Assembly: GCA_021234535.1 (NCBI GenBank)
Contig: CM037833.1
Span: 3,540,397 to 3,604,396 of the forward strand
Source: Stichopus chloronotus
Taxonomy: Eukaryota > Echinodermata > Holothuroidea > Aspidochirotida > Stichopodidae
Direction: 5' to 3'
Length of the DNA stretch: 64,000 nt
A program made the position numbers and the translations under genes. The notes under the pieces are model-generated. The model saw nothing but the letters and a program-made list of their open reading frames with translations. It ran no database searches and had not been told where the DNA came from. Shown here piece after piece: positions 1 to 9,744 of the stretch; within the stretch, counting starts at the first letter, position 1; every line of letters starts with the position of its first letter.

Positions 1-1629
1 AAGGGGCACGGGGTTTCATGCTATCCTCTCAACTAAAAATTAGTATTATCATTGCAACGTGCGGCAAAGAGTACCAACAATTTGTGGAAGACGTTTTTTT
101 CTTTGTGGAATATAATGTGACCAAGTTTACAAACTAACTTCATAATGACCTTCCACCTTTGTCCATCAGTGACACATTTCAACCTCTCGTGAATCTCCAT
201 GAAGATATTGTGTTTACAAGGCAAAGCGTCACATGATCACACACGCACGCCATCACGATGAGTTTTGATCCCTTGCTGAAAAGAAACATATATATGACTA
301 GCTAGACCAAGACTTAAGGCTACAGAAGAAACTAATTAGATTGGACGTGTTGTTACCGCCATATATTGCAAGGAGTGGTGTGTGGAATTTTTATTTGTCT
401 TCAGCAGTGATGAAGCCTGCAATCCTGAATCTTAGTTCAACGGAAATCATGAGAGACCGTGAATATTTCCTGTGGCCAACGGTTAAAAGGAGGGGGGGGG
501 GGGGAACGGGCTGTCCCGAAGAGTTCTGTCCAAAGACGATCGAGAGAAAATTCAAGTAGGAACATCAGGCTTACATATGTTATTTTGGTTCTTGAACAGG
601 TGGCCACAATTAATACATCATTTCCTGGTAGTGAATGCTGACAGAAAAAGAGGCTTAGAAAATCTTCTCTATTGCGGAATGGTATGTAAGAATATAAAAA
701 GGATCTATTTGTTGTTCCGAAATGATTTCTCTTTATTCTTTCTCTAGTGTTTGCGTCTTCTTTCTTACACCGTAGTACGTACAATAGCGGTAGCAGTAAA
801 AGTTTGGATTAATTTTGTAACGTTGTCGTTCGGTTCCATTAATCAATGAATCACTTAACTTTTTTACAAATCCCATGGAATCTTAAGAACTACATGGTGG
901 TAAAAGGCGCTCACTGTTTGCCAAACCAATTTCCTTGAGCCTTTAGGCTGCATTATGCACGTTATATGAAGTTGGAAACATATCTTACGTGTGTTCTTGT
1001 AACCGGAGCGACCATGGGTACAGCCGGGTCCTGTTGGGTGCACGTGCCGATGTGTGTTTATTGGCACCAATGTGTGTGTGTGTCTCCGTACTGTAGTAAT
1101 ACAACAGAGTCGTATAGAGGTTTTGGACTTCCATGTTTATTACAACTTCAACGTATATACAATATAAAAAAAAATCAAAGGTCAGGTGTGTGTCGAGGAG
1201 GCGACCAAGTGATAATGACCAGTGGCTTCCTGTTGCAGCTGCATACCTATTTTGTACATGCAGGTGTTCAGATGTAATGTTGCATAATATTGCATAATAA
1301 TACATAACGTTGCAGAAAGGGAGTAAACAAGTTACATAACATGACACATCCGGACCTGTCAAAATGTACTTTTCAAGGTATTGTGGAAAAGAGTAATTAA
1401 GTTTAAACTTGGTAAGGTAGTGCATGATGCTATATGGTAAATTGAGTCAAATTTGAACCAAACTGGTTCTTCAGAGCATATCTTCAGATGTTTTTGAGCA
1501 ATTAATGCAAACATTTTGCAAGGACAATTTTGCCCCAGAATTTGTATTTCCAACATATCGTGAGGAACTTGAGAGCTAATTGAGCATTACACGCAAACGC
1601 AATATTTTGCAAAGTACAGAAGTAAATTG
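1..1629. other. Non-coding flank, no supported gene
   Basis: I see no gene here. All open frames are short, overlap on both strands and show no recognisable motif. The stretch holds a run of 13 G at 492-504, a GT-rich patch near 1070-1085 and AT-rich sequence up to the retrotransposon insertion site. Confidence 0.6.
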
Positions 1630-1799
1630 GTGATTGTAATATAGTTACTTTGATTTATGGTTAATCTGTCAACCGACCCAGATAAGATACCCCATTTAGT
1701 CCGCCCCTGGTTTATCCCTGGTTTTGATCAAGTACACTGCTCTGGTCAGTCATGACAGCTCATTGATAAATATGGTGATTATGGTGCTTGCTTCCCCTG

Positions 1800-1809
1800 T
1801 ATATAAAAG
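1800..1809 (+). promoter_or_regulatory. LTR TATA box
   Basis: The sequence TATATAAAAG lies 120 bp before the end of the 5' LTR, the expected place for the core promoter that starts the genomic RNA. The same word is at 6452-6461 in the 3' LTR. The start site itself cannot be read from sequence. Confidence 0.75.
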
Positions 1810-1855
1810 CTAATGTATTATTTTATTGTAAGTCAGAAAGTTAGAGATAGAGAGA

Positions 1856-1861
1856 AATAAA
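1856..1861 (+). promoter_or_regulatory. LTR polyadenylation signal (AATAAA)
   Basis: AATAAA lies about 50 bp downstream of the TATA box in each LTR (the second copy is 6508-6513). The 3' LTR copy would direct polyadenylation of the full-length RNA. Confidence 0.6.
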
Positions 1862-1930
1862 CAAGTAGTCCCGTATACTGTGTGTATCCGAGTCCTGTGC
1901 TGTGTGTCTGTGTGTCTGTGGATATTACAA

Positions 1931-1948
1931 TGGCGACGAAGATGGGAT
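1931..1948 (+). promoter_or_regulatory. tRNA primer-binding site
   Basis: The 18-mer TGGCGACGAAGATGGGAT starts with TGG (complement of tRNA CCA) one base after the LTR. It is complementary to a tRNA whose acceptor end reads like metazoan tRNA-Ser(GCT), with about one mismatch by my recollection of that tRNA. The position is certain; the tRNA identity is inference. Confidence 0.8.
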
Positions 1949-2046
1949 CCCGAATTTGGATGGGATTCTGCATTTAGATGAGACAGCAATTTTGTCTTCC
2001 AAACTTATAGTGAACTTTTGTGAATTAATCGAAACATCCTTCAAAA

Positions 2047-5000
2047 ATGGCGAGTCTTCAGTTTCCAGAGTTTTCATTAGGAGACAGCCTGGAACAGTCA
2101 AATGTTGGTCCTCGCTGGGAGAAATGGCTCGGACGTCTTGAAAACTTTTTTGTGGCTTTTGACATAAAGGATGACACACGAAAGAGAGCCATGCTTCTTC
2201 ACTTTGCCGGAGAATCAGTTTCAAGTATATTCAGCACATTAAACGACACAGGTGATGAGAAGAATTACAAGAAGGCGAAAGATAGTCTAACCAACTATTT
2301 TATGCCAATCAAAAATGCCGAATTCGAGGTATACAAATTCAGACAGGCCCGACAGGTCGAATCAGAAACACTAGATATGTTTGTGACAAGATTAAGGCAA
2401 CTTGCGAAATATTGTCAATTTGTAGACGCTGACAAGGAGATCAAGTCTCAGATTGTACAAGGATGCTCATCAGTTAAACTGAGGAAAACAATTTTGAAGG
2501 ACCCAGCCCTAACTCTATCTAAAATACTGGACACCGGACGCACAAATGAATTTTGCGACAAGGGAGTTAACGAAATTGAAGCCACACAATCAACTGAGAC
2601 AGTCCGAAACATCAACTCTCGAAGTGACAAAAACAGAAAGCCCTATCGACACCCCTCGACTCAGAGACAAAACAAAGCTCATGAGAAGAACAATACTACT
2701 CAAACATGTTTCCGATGTGGATACGATTTTCCACACAAAGGTCGTTGTCCAGCTGAAGGTAAAGAATGTTTGTCATGTGGCAAATTAAATCATTTTGCAA
2801 GGATGTGCCACTCCAGCCACAACAAACAAAACAATCAAAAATCTGGAATAACTAAGACTGCAAACTGCGTTTCACCCGATCATAATTCCTCTGTAAATTC
2901 AACTTCAAGAAAACCTGAGAGTGACACCCGAGAAAACCAACTTGCACAAGATGAAGATGTAAATTACACCTTTTCAGTTTATTCAGTAGGCAGTGAAAAG
3001 TCAGGACCCTATGCTACCATCAAAGTTGATCAAACTGAGATTCGATTTCTAATCGATTCCGGAGCCAAAGTCAATGTTATCGATGAAGCAACATATAACA
3101 GCATGACTCCACCACCGCATCTTAAAAAATCAAACATGAAACTTTTTGGTTATGGTAACAATAAACTTGTACTCAAAGGAAACTTCAATGGAGGAATCGA
3201 AACAGCGGACAAGTTTTCGTCAGACACGTTTTTCGTTGTTCGAGGAAACAGTGGTTGCTTACTTGGATATGACAGCGCTGTTGCTCTAAACCTGCTAAAG
3301 GTGAATATCACTCAATCGTTACCTGAATCAATGACACAGGAACTGATAGCTCAACATTCAAACAGGTTTACTGGAATTGGGAAACTGAAAGGATATCAAG
3401 CAAAGCTTCACATTGATGAAACCGTTCAGCCTGTTATGCAACCTCATCGTCGCATACCTTTTCATCTGCGTAAGAAAGTGGAGAAAGAACTTGCTAATCT
3501 GGAAAAAGCAGGAATCATTGAAAGAGTTGGCACTGGTAATGGTCCCACCCCCTGGGTATCACCGATTGTTGTTGCACCAAAACCCAATCAGCCAGATGAC
3601 GTCAGGATCTGCGTTGATATGCGTCGACCCAACAAGGCCATACGACGAGAAAGACACATAACGCCAACAATAGATGACATTATACATGATATTAACGGTG
3701 CAAAAGTTTTCTCAAAACTTGATTTAAATAAAGGATACCACCAGATCGAACTTCATCCTGACTCTAGGTATATTACTACCTTTACGACTCATGTTGGTCT
3801 GTATAGATACACGCGACTTAGTTTTGGGATTAATTCTGCTGCTGAATTGTTTCAGAATATTGTCAGCCAAGTTCTCAGTGGAATTTCTAATGTCTTGAAT
3901 GTGAGTGATGACATTCTTGTTTTTGGTAAGTGCCAAAAAGATCATGATAATGCCTTAAAAGCTGTATTTGAAAGACTAAGTGAAAATAACCTCACTCTTA
4001 ACAAAGGAAAATGTGAGTTTTCCAAATCTTCCATTGATTATTATGGTTATCATTTCAGCTCTGATGGAATCTCAGCCGACCCAAAAAAGGTCAAAGCTAT
4101 TAATGATCTGAAGCCTCCACAGTCTGTTAGTGAAGTTCGCAGTCTGTTGGGAATGGTTAATTATTGTGCAAGGTTCATTCCGAATTTAGCATCTATGTCA
4201 CAGCCTATTAGAGACCTAGTGAAAAAGAATGTAACATTTCATTGGTCAGAAGAACAGCAAAATGCATTGGATGATATCAAGAAAACATTGCGTCAAAATA
4301 CTGTAAATGCGTATTTTACTTGCAATGACATCACAGAAGTAATTGTTGATGCCAGTCCTGTAGGACTTGGTGCGATCTTGACTCAAAGGTCAGCCTCTAC
4401 TGCTGCTCCAAAAGTTATTGCTTATGCCAGTAGATCCTTAACACCAGCAGAACAACAATATTCACAAATTGAACGTGAAGCACTGGCAATAGTTTGGGCG
4501 TGTGAGTACTTTCACTTATACATTTACGGTAAAGATTTTGTGTTAGTCACAGATCACAAACCTCTTGAACACATTTTCAACAATCCAGCATCAAAACCGC
4601 CCATGCGCATTGAAAGATGGAATTTGAAACTTCAACCGTATGATTTCAAAGTTGTCCACAGAGCTGGTAAATCTAATCCGGCAGACTATATGTCACGCCA
4701 CCCATCAGACATAATCGACACCATTTCAATTGATGCTGAGCAATATGTCAATTTCATTGTTTCACATGCCATTCCTAAAGCGTTGAGTCTTGAAGAAATT
4801 CAGAAATCTACTCAAGCAGATTCAGTTTTACAAAAAGTGATTCATGCAATTACAAATGATAATTGGCACGAGGTAAAAAGAAAGTTTCCTGAATTGTTGC
4901 CATATTTTCATGTGCGTAATGAATTAACATTAGACTTGGACAAGAAATTTCTTTTGAGAGGGACACGAATTGTGATCCCGACAGTGTTACAAAAACAGAC

Positions 5001-6078
5001 GATGGAATTGGCTCATGAGGGACACCAAGGTATAGTGAAAACGAAACAACTTCTAAGACAAAAAGTGTGGTTCCCTCGCATTGATCACCTAACAGAGGAA
5101 ATGGTTAAAAATTGTCATGCTTGTGAGGTCACTGTTCCTACCAAAGTATCTGAACCTTTGAAACCATCTCCTTTGCCAGCTAATCCATGGCAACAAGTTA
5201 GTGTAGATTTTTGTGGACCGTTTCCCACTGGTGAGTACCTCATGGTAATTATCGATGAGTACTCGAGGTACCCAGTTGTAAATGTACTGTACTCGACTTC
5301 TGCAAAGGCTGTTATTCCCATGTTAGATCAGGTCTTTTCGACATTTGGTATTCCTGAAGTGGTCAAAACAGACAATGGCCCCCCTTTTTCGAGTGAAGAT
5401 TTTGCCAAATTTGCCGCCTACTTGGGTTTCCGACACAGAAAAATCACCCCCTTATGGCCTAGAGCCAATGCCGAAGTTGAACGATTTATGCGTACGATTC
5501 AAAAGTGCATTCTTTCTGCAAGGGTGGAAGGAAAGAATTGGAAGCAAGAAATGCATTCATTTCTGAGAAATTATAGAGCGACTCCTCATTCTACAACATG
5601 TAAGTCACCATATGAATTGTTGTTTGGTAAACCTGTCAGAGTAAAGCTTCCCCAATTGTCTCCTCCACTGAATGACCCGGAAGTTCGTGAAAGAGACCAG
5701 AAAAAGAAAGAATACTTCAAAAATTACGCAGACTCTCGAGCTCGGGCTAAGCCGCATACTTTTAAGATAGGTGACCGAGTTCTTGTAAAACGGCCAAAGG
5801 TAAACAAATTCTCAACTCCATTTGACCCCAGACCGTACACTGTCGTTAACATCAAGGGTTCAATGATAAGTGCCCGTCTCCATGGAAACACCATCACTCG
5901 AAATTCATCATTCTTCAAATTGTACCGCTCCCTAGCAAGAAGTATTATCGATGACGATGATGCTTACTCTGTTTGTTCTGAGCAACCTATGGAACAGATT
6001 CCAGCCAATGAACCTGAAGGTCACAGGAAAGCTTACCCTCGTAGAAACAGACAACCACCCGATAGGTATAGACCATGA
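2047..6078 (+). CDS. Gag-Pol polyprotein of the Ty3/gypsy element
   Basis: A 1,343-residue polyprotein that packages the element RNA, copies it to DNA and integrates it. Gag occupies about residues 1-260 and ends in two CCHC-like zinc knuckles (about 221-234 and 241-254, the first with irregular spacing). The aspartic protease has DSGA at 337-340. Reverse transcriptase spans about 460-640, with the first catalytic Asp at 559 and the catalytic pair at 621-622 in the box VSDD. RNase H follows with Asp768, Glu809 and Asp836. Integrase has a His/Cys zinc site (His990, His993, Cys1023, Cys1026) and the triad Asp1054, Asp1109, Glu1145 with DD35E spacing; its C-terminal domain reaches about 1295. 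Gag and Pol share one frame with no frameshift or stop. The start is the first ATG after the leader, 117 nt past the LTR. The Pol resembles the K02A2.6-like/Mag-type proteins of marine invertebrates. No lesion is visible. Confidence 0.97.
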   Translation: MASLQFPEFSLGDSLEQSNVGPRWEKWLGRLENFFVAFDIKDDTRKRAMLLHFAGESVSSIFSTLNDTGDEKNYKKAKDSLTNYFMPIKNAEFEVYKFRQARQVESETLDMFVTRLRQLAKYCQFVDADKEIKSQIVQGCSSVKLRKTILKDPALTLSKILDTGRTNEFCDKGVNEIEATQSTETVRNINSRSDKNRKPYRHPSTQRQNKAHEKNNTTQTCFRCGYDFPHKGRCPAEGKECLSCGKLNHFARMCHSSHNKQNNQKSGITKTANCVSPDHNSSVNSTSRKPESDTRENQLAQDEDVNYTFSVYSVGSEKSGPYATIKVDQTEIRFLIDSGAKVNVIDEATYNSMTPPPHLKKSNMKLFGYGNNKLVLKGNFNGGIETADKFSSDTFFVVRGNSGCLLGYDSAVALNLLKVNITQSLPESMTQELIAQHSNRFTGIGKLKGYQAKLHIDETVQPVMQPHRRIPFHLRKKVEKELANLEKAGIIERVGTGNGPTPWVSPIVVAPKPNQPDDVRICVDMRRPNKAIRRERHITPTIDDIIHDINGAKVFSKLDLNKGYHQIELHPDSRYITTFTTHVGLYRYTRLSFGINSAAELFQNIVSQVLSGISNVLNVSDDILVFGKCQKDHDNALKAVFERLSENNLTLNKGKCEFSKSSIDYYGYHFSSDGISADPKKVKAINDLKPPQSVSEVRSLLGMVNYCARFIPNLASMSQPIRDLVKKNVTFHWSEEQQNALDDIKKTLRQNTVNAYFTCNDITEVIVDASPVGLGAILTQRSASTAAPKVIAYASRSLTPAEQQYSQIEREALAIVWACEYFHLYIYGKDFVLVTDHKPLEHIFNNPASKPPMRIERWNLKLQPYDFKVVHRAGKSNPADYMSRHPSDIIDTISIDAEQYVNFIVSHAIPKALSLEEIQKSTQADSVLQKVIHAITNDNWHEVKRKFPELLPYFHVRNELTLDLDKKFLLRGTRIVIPTVLQKQTMELAHEGHQGIVKTKQLLRQKVWFPRIDHLTEEMVKNCHACEVTVPTKVSEPLKPSPLPANPWQQVSVDFCGPFPTGEYLMVIIDEYSRYPVVNVLYSTSAKAVIPMLDQVFSTFGIPEVVKTDNGPPFSSEDFAKFAAYLGFRHRKITPLWPRANAEVERFMRTIQKCILSARVEGKNWKQEMHSFLRNYRATPHSTTCKSPYELLFGKPVRVKLPQLSPPLNDPEVRERDQKKKEYFKNYADSRARAKPHTFKIGDRVLVKRPKVNKFSTPFDPRPYTVVNIKGSMISARLHGNTITRNSSFFKLYRSLARSIIDDDDAYSVCSEQPMEQIPANEPEGHRKAYPRRNRQPPDRYRP

Positions 6079-6271
6079 TTGTCTGCAAAGACAAATAGTG
6101 CTCTTTGTTTAGTTTTTGTTTCCTTTGCTACATTTATGTTACTTCTACTTCGTTTGCTTCGGTTTTGTTGAAATATGACATGATTGTTTCTTCTGTTAAA
6201 TGCATTTTATGCTAAAGATATGTTCTTGTTGGTTGGGAAAGTTGAATTATTTTGTGGTCAAGACTTTATTT

Positions 6272-6286
6272 AAAGTTGGGGAGGAA
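6272..6286 (+). promoter_or_regulatory. Polypurine tract
   Basis: The purine-rich AAAGTTGGGGAGGAA directly abuts the first base of the 3' LTR, where RNase H leaves the primer for plus-strand DNA. Its contact with the TG of the LTR independently confirms the LTR boundary. Confidence 0.85.
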
Positions 6287-6581
6287 TGTAATATAGTTAC
6301 TTTGATTTATGGTTAATCTGTCAACCGACCCACATAAGATACCCCATTTAGTCCGCCCCTGGTTTATCCCTGGTTTTGATCAAGTACACTGCTCTGGTCA
6401 GTCATGACAGCTCATTGATAAATATGGTGATTATGGTGCTTGCTTCCCCTGTATATAAAAGCTAATGTATTATTTTATTGTAAGTCAGAAAGTTAGAGAT
6501 AGAGAGAAATAAACAAGTAGTCCCGTATACTGTGTGTATCCGAGTCCTGTGCTGTGTGTCTGTGTGTCTGTGGATATTACA
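6287..6581 (+). repeat. 3' LTR of the Ty3/gypsy element
   Basis: The second 295-bp LTR, differing from 1635-1929 only at 6333. It is followed directly by GTGAT (6582-6586), the second half of the target duplication. Confidence 0.97.
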
Positions 6582-6586
6582 GTGAT

Positions 6587-7014
6587 GATGACTGATGATT
6601 GTTTGGTGAAAAAATTAGAGCCGGCAGAATTCTTAAGTCAAACAATAATTGTTAGGTAGCATGAAATTCACAGATACATTTGAAACGTTATTGTTATCGT
6701 TACTTGAGCCTAAGTAGTGGCACCAGGCTAGACTTAAGCTTCCTACAGTATCTTACAGTAGATACTCCATTTGGCTTGAATTTAGAATTAGTGCCCTGAA
6801 CTAATAATAGGGAGCGTCGTGTTCCCCCTCCAGGTCTCTGTGACATGGTTTTCATATGCATGCCCTGTATTTGAAGCATTAATTTTAAAAATGGATATCT
6901 GATCAACAACGTCTGTTTAATAAGGCTGGATTTACAGAAATGCTGTGAAAGCTTACATGTTCCAGCGAAATCACGGAAGCAATCTTGATGAAGTAGTTTC
7001 ATGGTCAAATCGAT
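6587..7014. other. Non-coding spacer
   Basis: Nothing recognised. The frames are short and lack motifs. The sequence leads into a copy of the interspersed family that begins near 7020. Confidence 0.5.
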
Positions 7015-7019
7015 CCACA

Positions 7020-7175
7020 TGTTACCTTAGACCCAAAATCCCTGAGCCAAAATGGTCCACCGCTCGAGGAGCATTGTGTCTTAAGTTTCAGGGAAAAACA
7101 AGATGAATCATGTAGGAGAAGAAGCGTTTTGAACGAATTTGGACAGATAAACGAATCATGATCGCAGTAGGTCAC
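7020..7175 (+). repeat. Interspersed ~145-bp family R1, single unit
   Basis: This segment carries the R1 landmarks in order: a word like CAAAATGGTCCACCGCTC, then GAGCATTGTGTC, then GTAGGAGAAGAAGCGTTTT, then TTTGGACAGATAAACG. The same order is found at 10400-10540, at 37755-37850 and, inverted, at 23470-23560. R1 is a label used here; I do not recognise the family. Confidence 0.65.
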
Positions 7176-7214
7176 ATGTTGTAAGGTGTTCATCACAGTG
7201 TAGGTCACGTTTGG

Positions 7215-7509
7215 TCCTCCTTTTACAGTCGCAGTGCTAATGTCTCTTGCTTAGGCGAAAAGTCAGTTTTAGAAAGTACAATGTTGCGCTGTAGGTGTAA
7301 ATGTATACTGTGAACAGTAATCCTGTAGCCGACACTGAAAGGGGGGGGGGGGCTTGGTGTTCCAAGGAGTTTTTGTGCAAGATTGTAGTTCGCTGGGACT
7401 GCCAACAATAACATCACATGATAGCGGGTGCTGTCGATCGCGGTAACTTGGGTTCACACTGAGACCTCGGACCCAAAATTACTCAACACCCCCAAATGGT
7501 CCACCACCC

Positions 7510-7580
<71 letters not shown>

Positions 7581-7620
7581 AGATAGAGTGACGCATCATG
7601 AGCTAAAAATGGTATTTTTC
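7215..7620 (+). repeat. Duplicated block A1 (partner 37438-37800)
   Basis: A block whose counterpart at 37438-37800 keeps long matching words, including AATGTTGCGCTGTAGGTGTA and GGGACTGCCA, in the same order and orientation, separated by indels. It holds a run of 12 G at 7341-7352 that is only 4 G in the partner. It ends in an R1 unit with a GACA microsatellite. Non-coding. Confidence 0.75.
7509..7578 (+). repeat. (GACA)n microsatellite
   Basis: An uninterrupted tetranucleotide array of about 70 bp (about 17 units). It sits where other R1 copies have the short motif GATAGACAGACG, so it probably grew from the end of that repeat. Confidence 0.95.
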
Positions 7621-7794
7621 GTGGACCACATTTACCACCTCACATGCATGGTACAGGTGACAGGGGTAAAGGCATGATGGCTCAATGTTGTGAATTTCAC
7701 TGAATCAATTAGGCAATTGTTATCATGAAAATATTTGGATATAAGTAGGAAAAAGCATCTGTTTCTAAGAATGCACTTACTTTAAAAAAAATAG

Positions 7795-8085
7795 AATGTT
7801 TTACTTCCTCATTAAATATCGCAAACAAAAAAGCAGAGCAAATCAGTATGAAAACACAACTAATCAATGTTATCTATGCAATTGAAACCTATAGTTCAAT
7901 CAAGTGTAAAATAGTTCAACAGACAATTGTGCGAAAATTATTAGTTCATTAAGCGTAACAAGGGCGATAAAACGTCTTCCGCTTCATTACTTTTACTCTA
8001 CATTTGAATAGGGACGAGTCTATCCTTATTTGTAGAACTTGTCTCGCTATAGTGATAATTACAATTTCAACAATTGAAAGCAGGC
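7795..8085 (+). repeat. Duplicated block A2 (partner 38000-38310)
   Basis: AT-rich sequence matching 38000-38310 along its length in the same orientation, with shared words such as ATTAGTTCATTAAGCGT and CTTCATTACTTTT. Non-coding on both copies. Confidence 0.75.
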
Positions 8086-8424
8086 CCACAGAGATATGAT
8101 TTTGATGAAACGAAACTTAGAACTCTTGTCACGGCAGAGTTCTTCAAAATAATTGCCAAATCAGTTGATACACATGGAAATAATTGAATCTATTGTGTAC
8201 AAGTAGGATAAAATAGCCGGCTTATAACAGCAACCTTTTCTTGATTTCAATCCGGTAGGTACTACATAAAAATGGAATGCACAAACTATGTCGCAATGAT
8301 CACTAGATTGGTTATTTGCGGGAAACAACAAGTCTACTTGCGTGGGTTGAACTGTCTTCGAGCACATCATGGCCCGCAATGAGAATAGCAATGTTGAATT
8401 AAAGGTAGGATACTGCACGATCGC

Positions 8425-8520
8425 GGGTTAATGCAAGCGATGCACAAAGCCCGAGTGCATCCAACGATAGCATTAAGAAAGGAAGCCTGTGAAAAGGTAA
8501 ACAAATTTTCACGTCAACAA
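8425..8520 (+). repeat. Duplicated block A3 (partner 40880-41090)
   Basis: A short, weaker match to 40880-41090: AGCGATGCAC, GCATCCAAC and GAAAAGGTAAACAA recur in order. The partner has extra sequence between the words. Confidence 0.5.
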
Positions 8521-8569
8521 TATTCGTGCGCAAAACATTGCAACAATGCCTGTATTAGTTAAATTGCTC

Positions 8570-8985
8570 TGAGGTAGTGTACTATGTGTTCGTTGTGTGG
8601 TTCCATGTAGGTGTATTCACTGTGCAGTGTGTACGTAACTGTGTGCTACAGAACGTTGTACAGCCAAAGAGACTTGCTAAATGTGGAATTTGGCTACTGA
8701 TTTTGGATGAAGACAGTGACAGATTTATTGAATATACATTTCGAGAAAAGCTTGGAAATGTTTGATGTCTTACTTTCAGTCCTACAGTTCTCAGTAGGCT
8801 ATGCAAAATTTCGGAACTAGGCCTAATTTAAGTAAGTTCAACAAAAGAGGATTGCACGTGGCCAAAGCGTTACTGTCAAAGCATTTCTGTGAGATCACTT
8901 TATGGCTGGTTTGGGATAACTCACGTCAAAGCCTTCCCTGTTTAATGTATAATATTTGAGTAAAACAATAAAAATACAAGGGAAA
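8570..8985 (+). repeat. Three-copy block D, copy 1 (others 43455-44440 and 50870-51620)
   Basis: A block shared with 43455-43790 (long word ACATTTCGAGAAAAGCT, then GTTTGATGTCTTACT) and, at its right end, with 50945-51000 (TTTATGGCTGGTTTG, AACTCA-GTCAA). Short open frames on both strands here are not conserved in the other copies, so I treat the block as a non-coding repeat. Confidence 0.65.
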
Positions 8986-9059
8986 AAGTGTTTCACAATC
9001 CCACAAAGCTAAAAATTAGTCACGCTTGTCCATATCACACATATCAGAGTTTCACCTAT

Positions 9060-9740
9060 AAGCGCAATTCAACCAGCTAAGCCTAGCTGGGACCCACCTG
9101 GGCATGTTGGGTGGGTTAGGTCGACTTGTCGTGATTTTCGGGAGATCTGAAGTGACGTGAGGTGTTGATAACTTCGCGGCGCAGAGAACAGCACGCAGTG
9201 ATATGCTATATGTATCCCCTACACAGGCTTACATGTGCGGCACTACGACGACTGTACTTGTACTAACCTATAACGAGTTCCTTAACTGTGTACTCAGCTC
9301 ATGACAAAGAGTGTACTATATAGCCTACTTGGTGGTTTATGACTAGCAAAATGACCAACGTCTTATATAAGCGCTTTCATACGTGTTTGCAGACACCGTG
9401 TTCGACTTATCGCATTACAACGTTACGTTAGCAGTTTGCAAGTGTGTATTTTTCTTACGTTTAGCGTTGATGTATGAATTGTTATCGAACGTATGCTCAT
9501 TTTGTACTTGTACTGACACGTGCAAAATTGTGTTATTAACCCTAATGTTTGTTGTCAGTTTCAGCAATAAAGGGTATGCATACTGTATTCATTCTTCTCA
9601 TCAACACATTGTGTTTGTGTGTGAACATCAGTGCAACACTTGTTCCTTCCCCAGACTGATCTTTTATCAGGGTTGAAATCAAGGAAAATGTTCCGTAAGC
9701 TATTGACGTCCATTTTTCCGACATGTTGCTGTGAGATTTA
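9060..9740. other. Non-coding spacer
   Basis: No gene seen. Open frames of up to about 100 codons near 9383-9676 are cysteine/leucine-rich with no recognisable motif and are mirrored by a frame on the other strand. Confidence 0.5.
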
Positions 9741-9744
9741 TTGC

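Larger units (their letters stand above)
1635..1929 (+). repeat. 5' LTR of the Ty3/gypsy element
   Basis: A 295-bp long terminal repeat, matching 6287-6581 at all but one position. It has the canonical TG...CA ends, extended to an 8-bp inverted repeat. It contains a TATA box at 1800-1809 and an AATAAA signal at 1856-1861, so transcription should begin downstream of the TATA box within this repeat, leaving a short R/U5 part with TGTGTCTG direct repeats. Confidence 0.97.
1635..6581 (+). mobile_element. Complete Ty3/gypsy LTR retrotransposon
   Basis: A full-length LTR retrotransposon of 4,947 bp. Seen directly: identical-length LTRs (1635-1929 and 6287-6581) starting TGTAATAT and ending ATATTACA (an 8-bp inverted end), a perfect 5-bp target-site duplication GTGAT on both sides (1630-1634, 6582-6586), a primer-binding site one base after the 5' LTR, one long Gag-Pol frame, and a purine-rich tract touching the 3' LTR. 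The pol order protease, reverse transcriptase, RNase H, integrase places it in Ty3/gypsy rather than Copia. I see no chromodomain at the end of the integrase and no envelope frame after pol. The LTRs differ at a single position (G at 1681, C at 6333), so the insertion is young and the copy could still be active. Confidence 0.97.

Noticed and set aside
985..1425. 146-codon minus-strand frame
   Set aside because: Low-complexity CA/GT sequence reads as His/Thr; no recognisable domain and overlapping plus-strand frames.
1902..2224. Small frames overlapping the LTR end and gag start
   Set aside because: They are out-of-frame shadows of the retrotransposon leader and gag.
9383..9676. 97-codon plus-strand frame rich in Cys, Leu and Phe
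   Set aside because: Mirrored by an opposite-strand frame, no motif, no splice or poly(A) context; likely chance.
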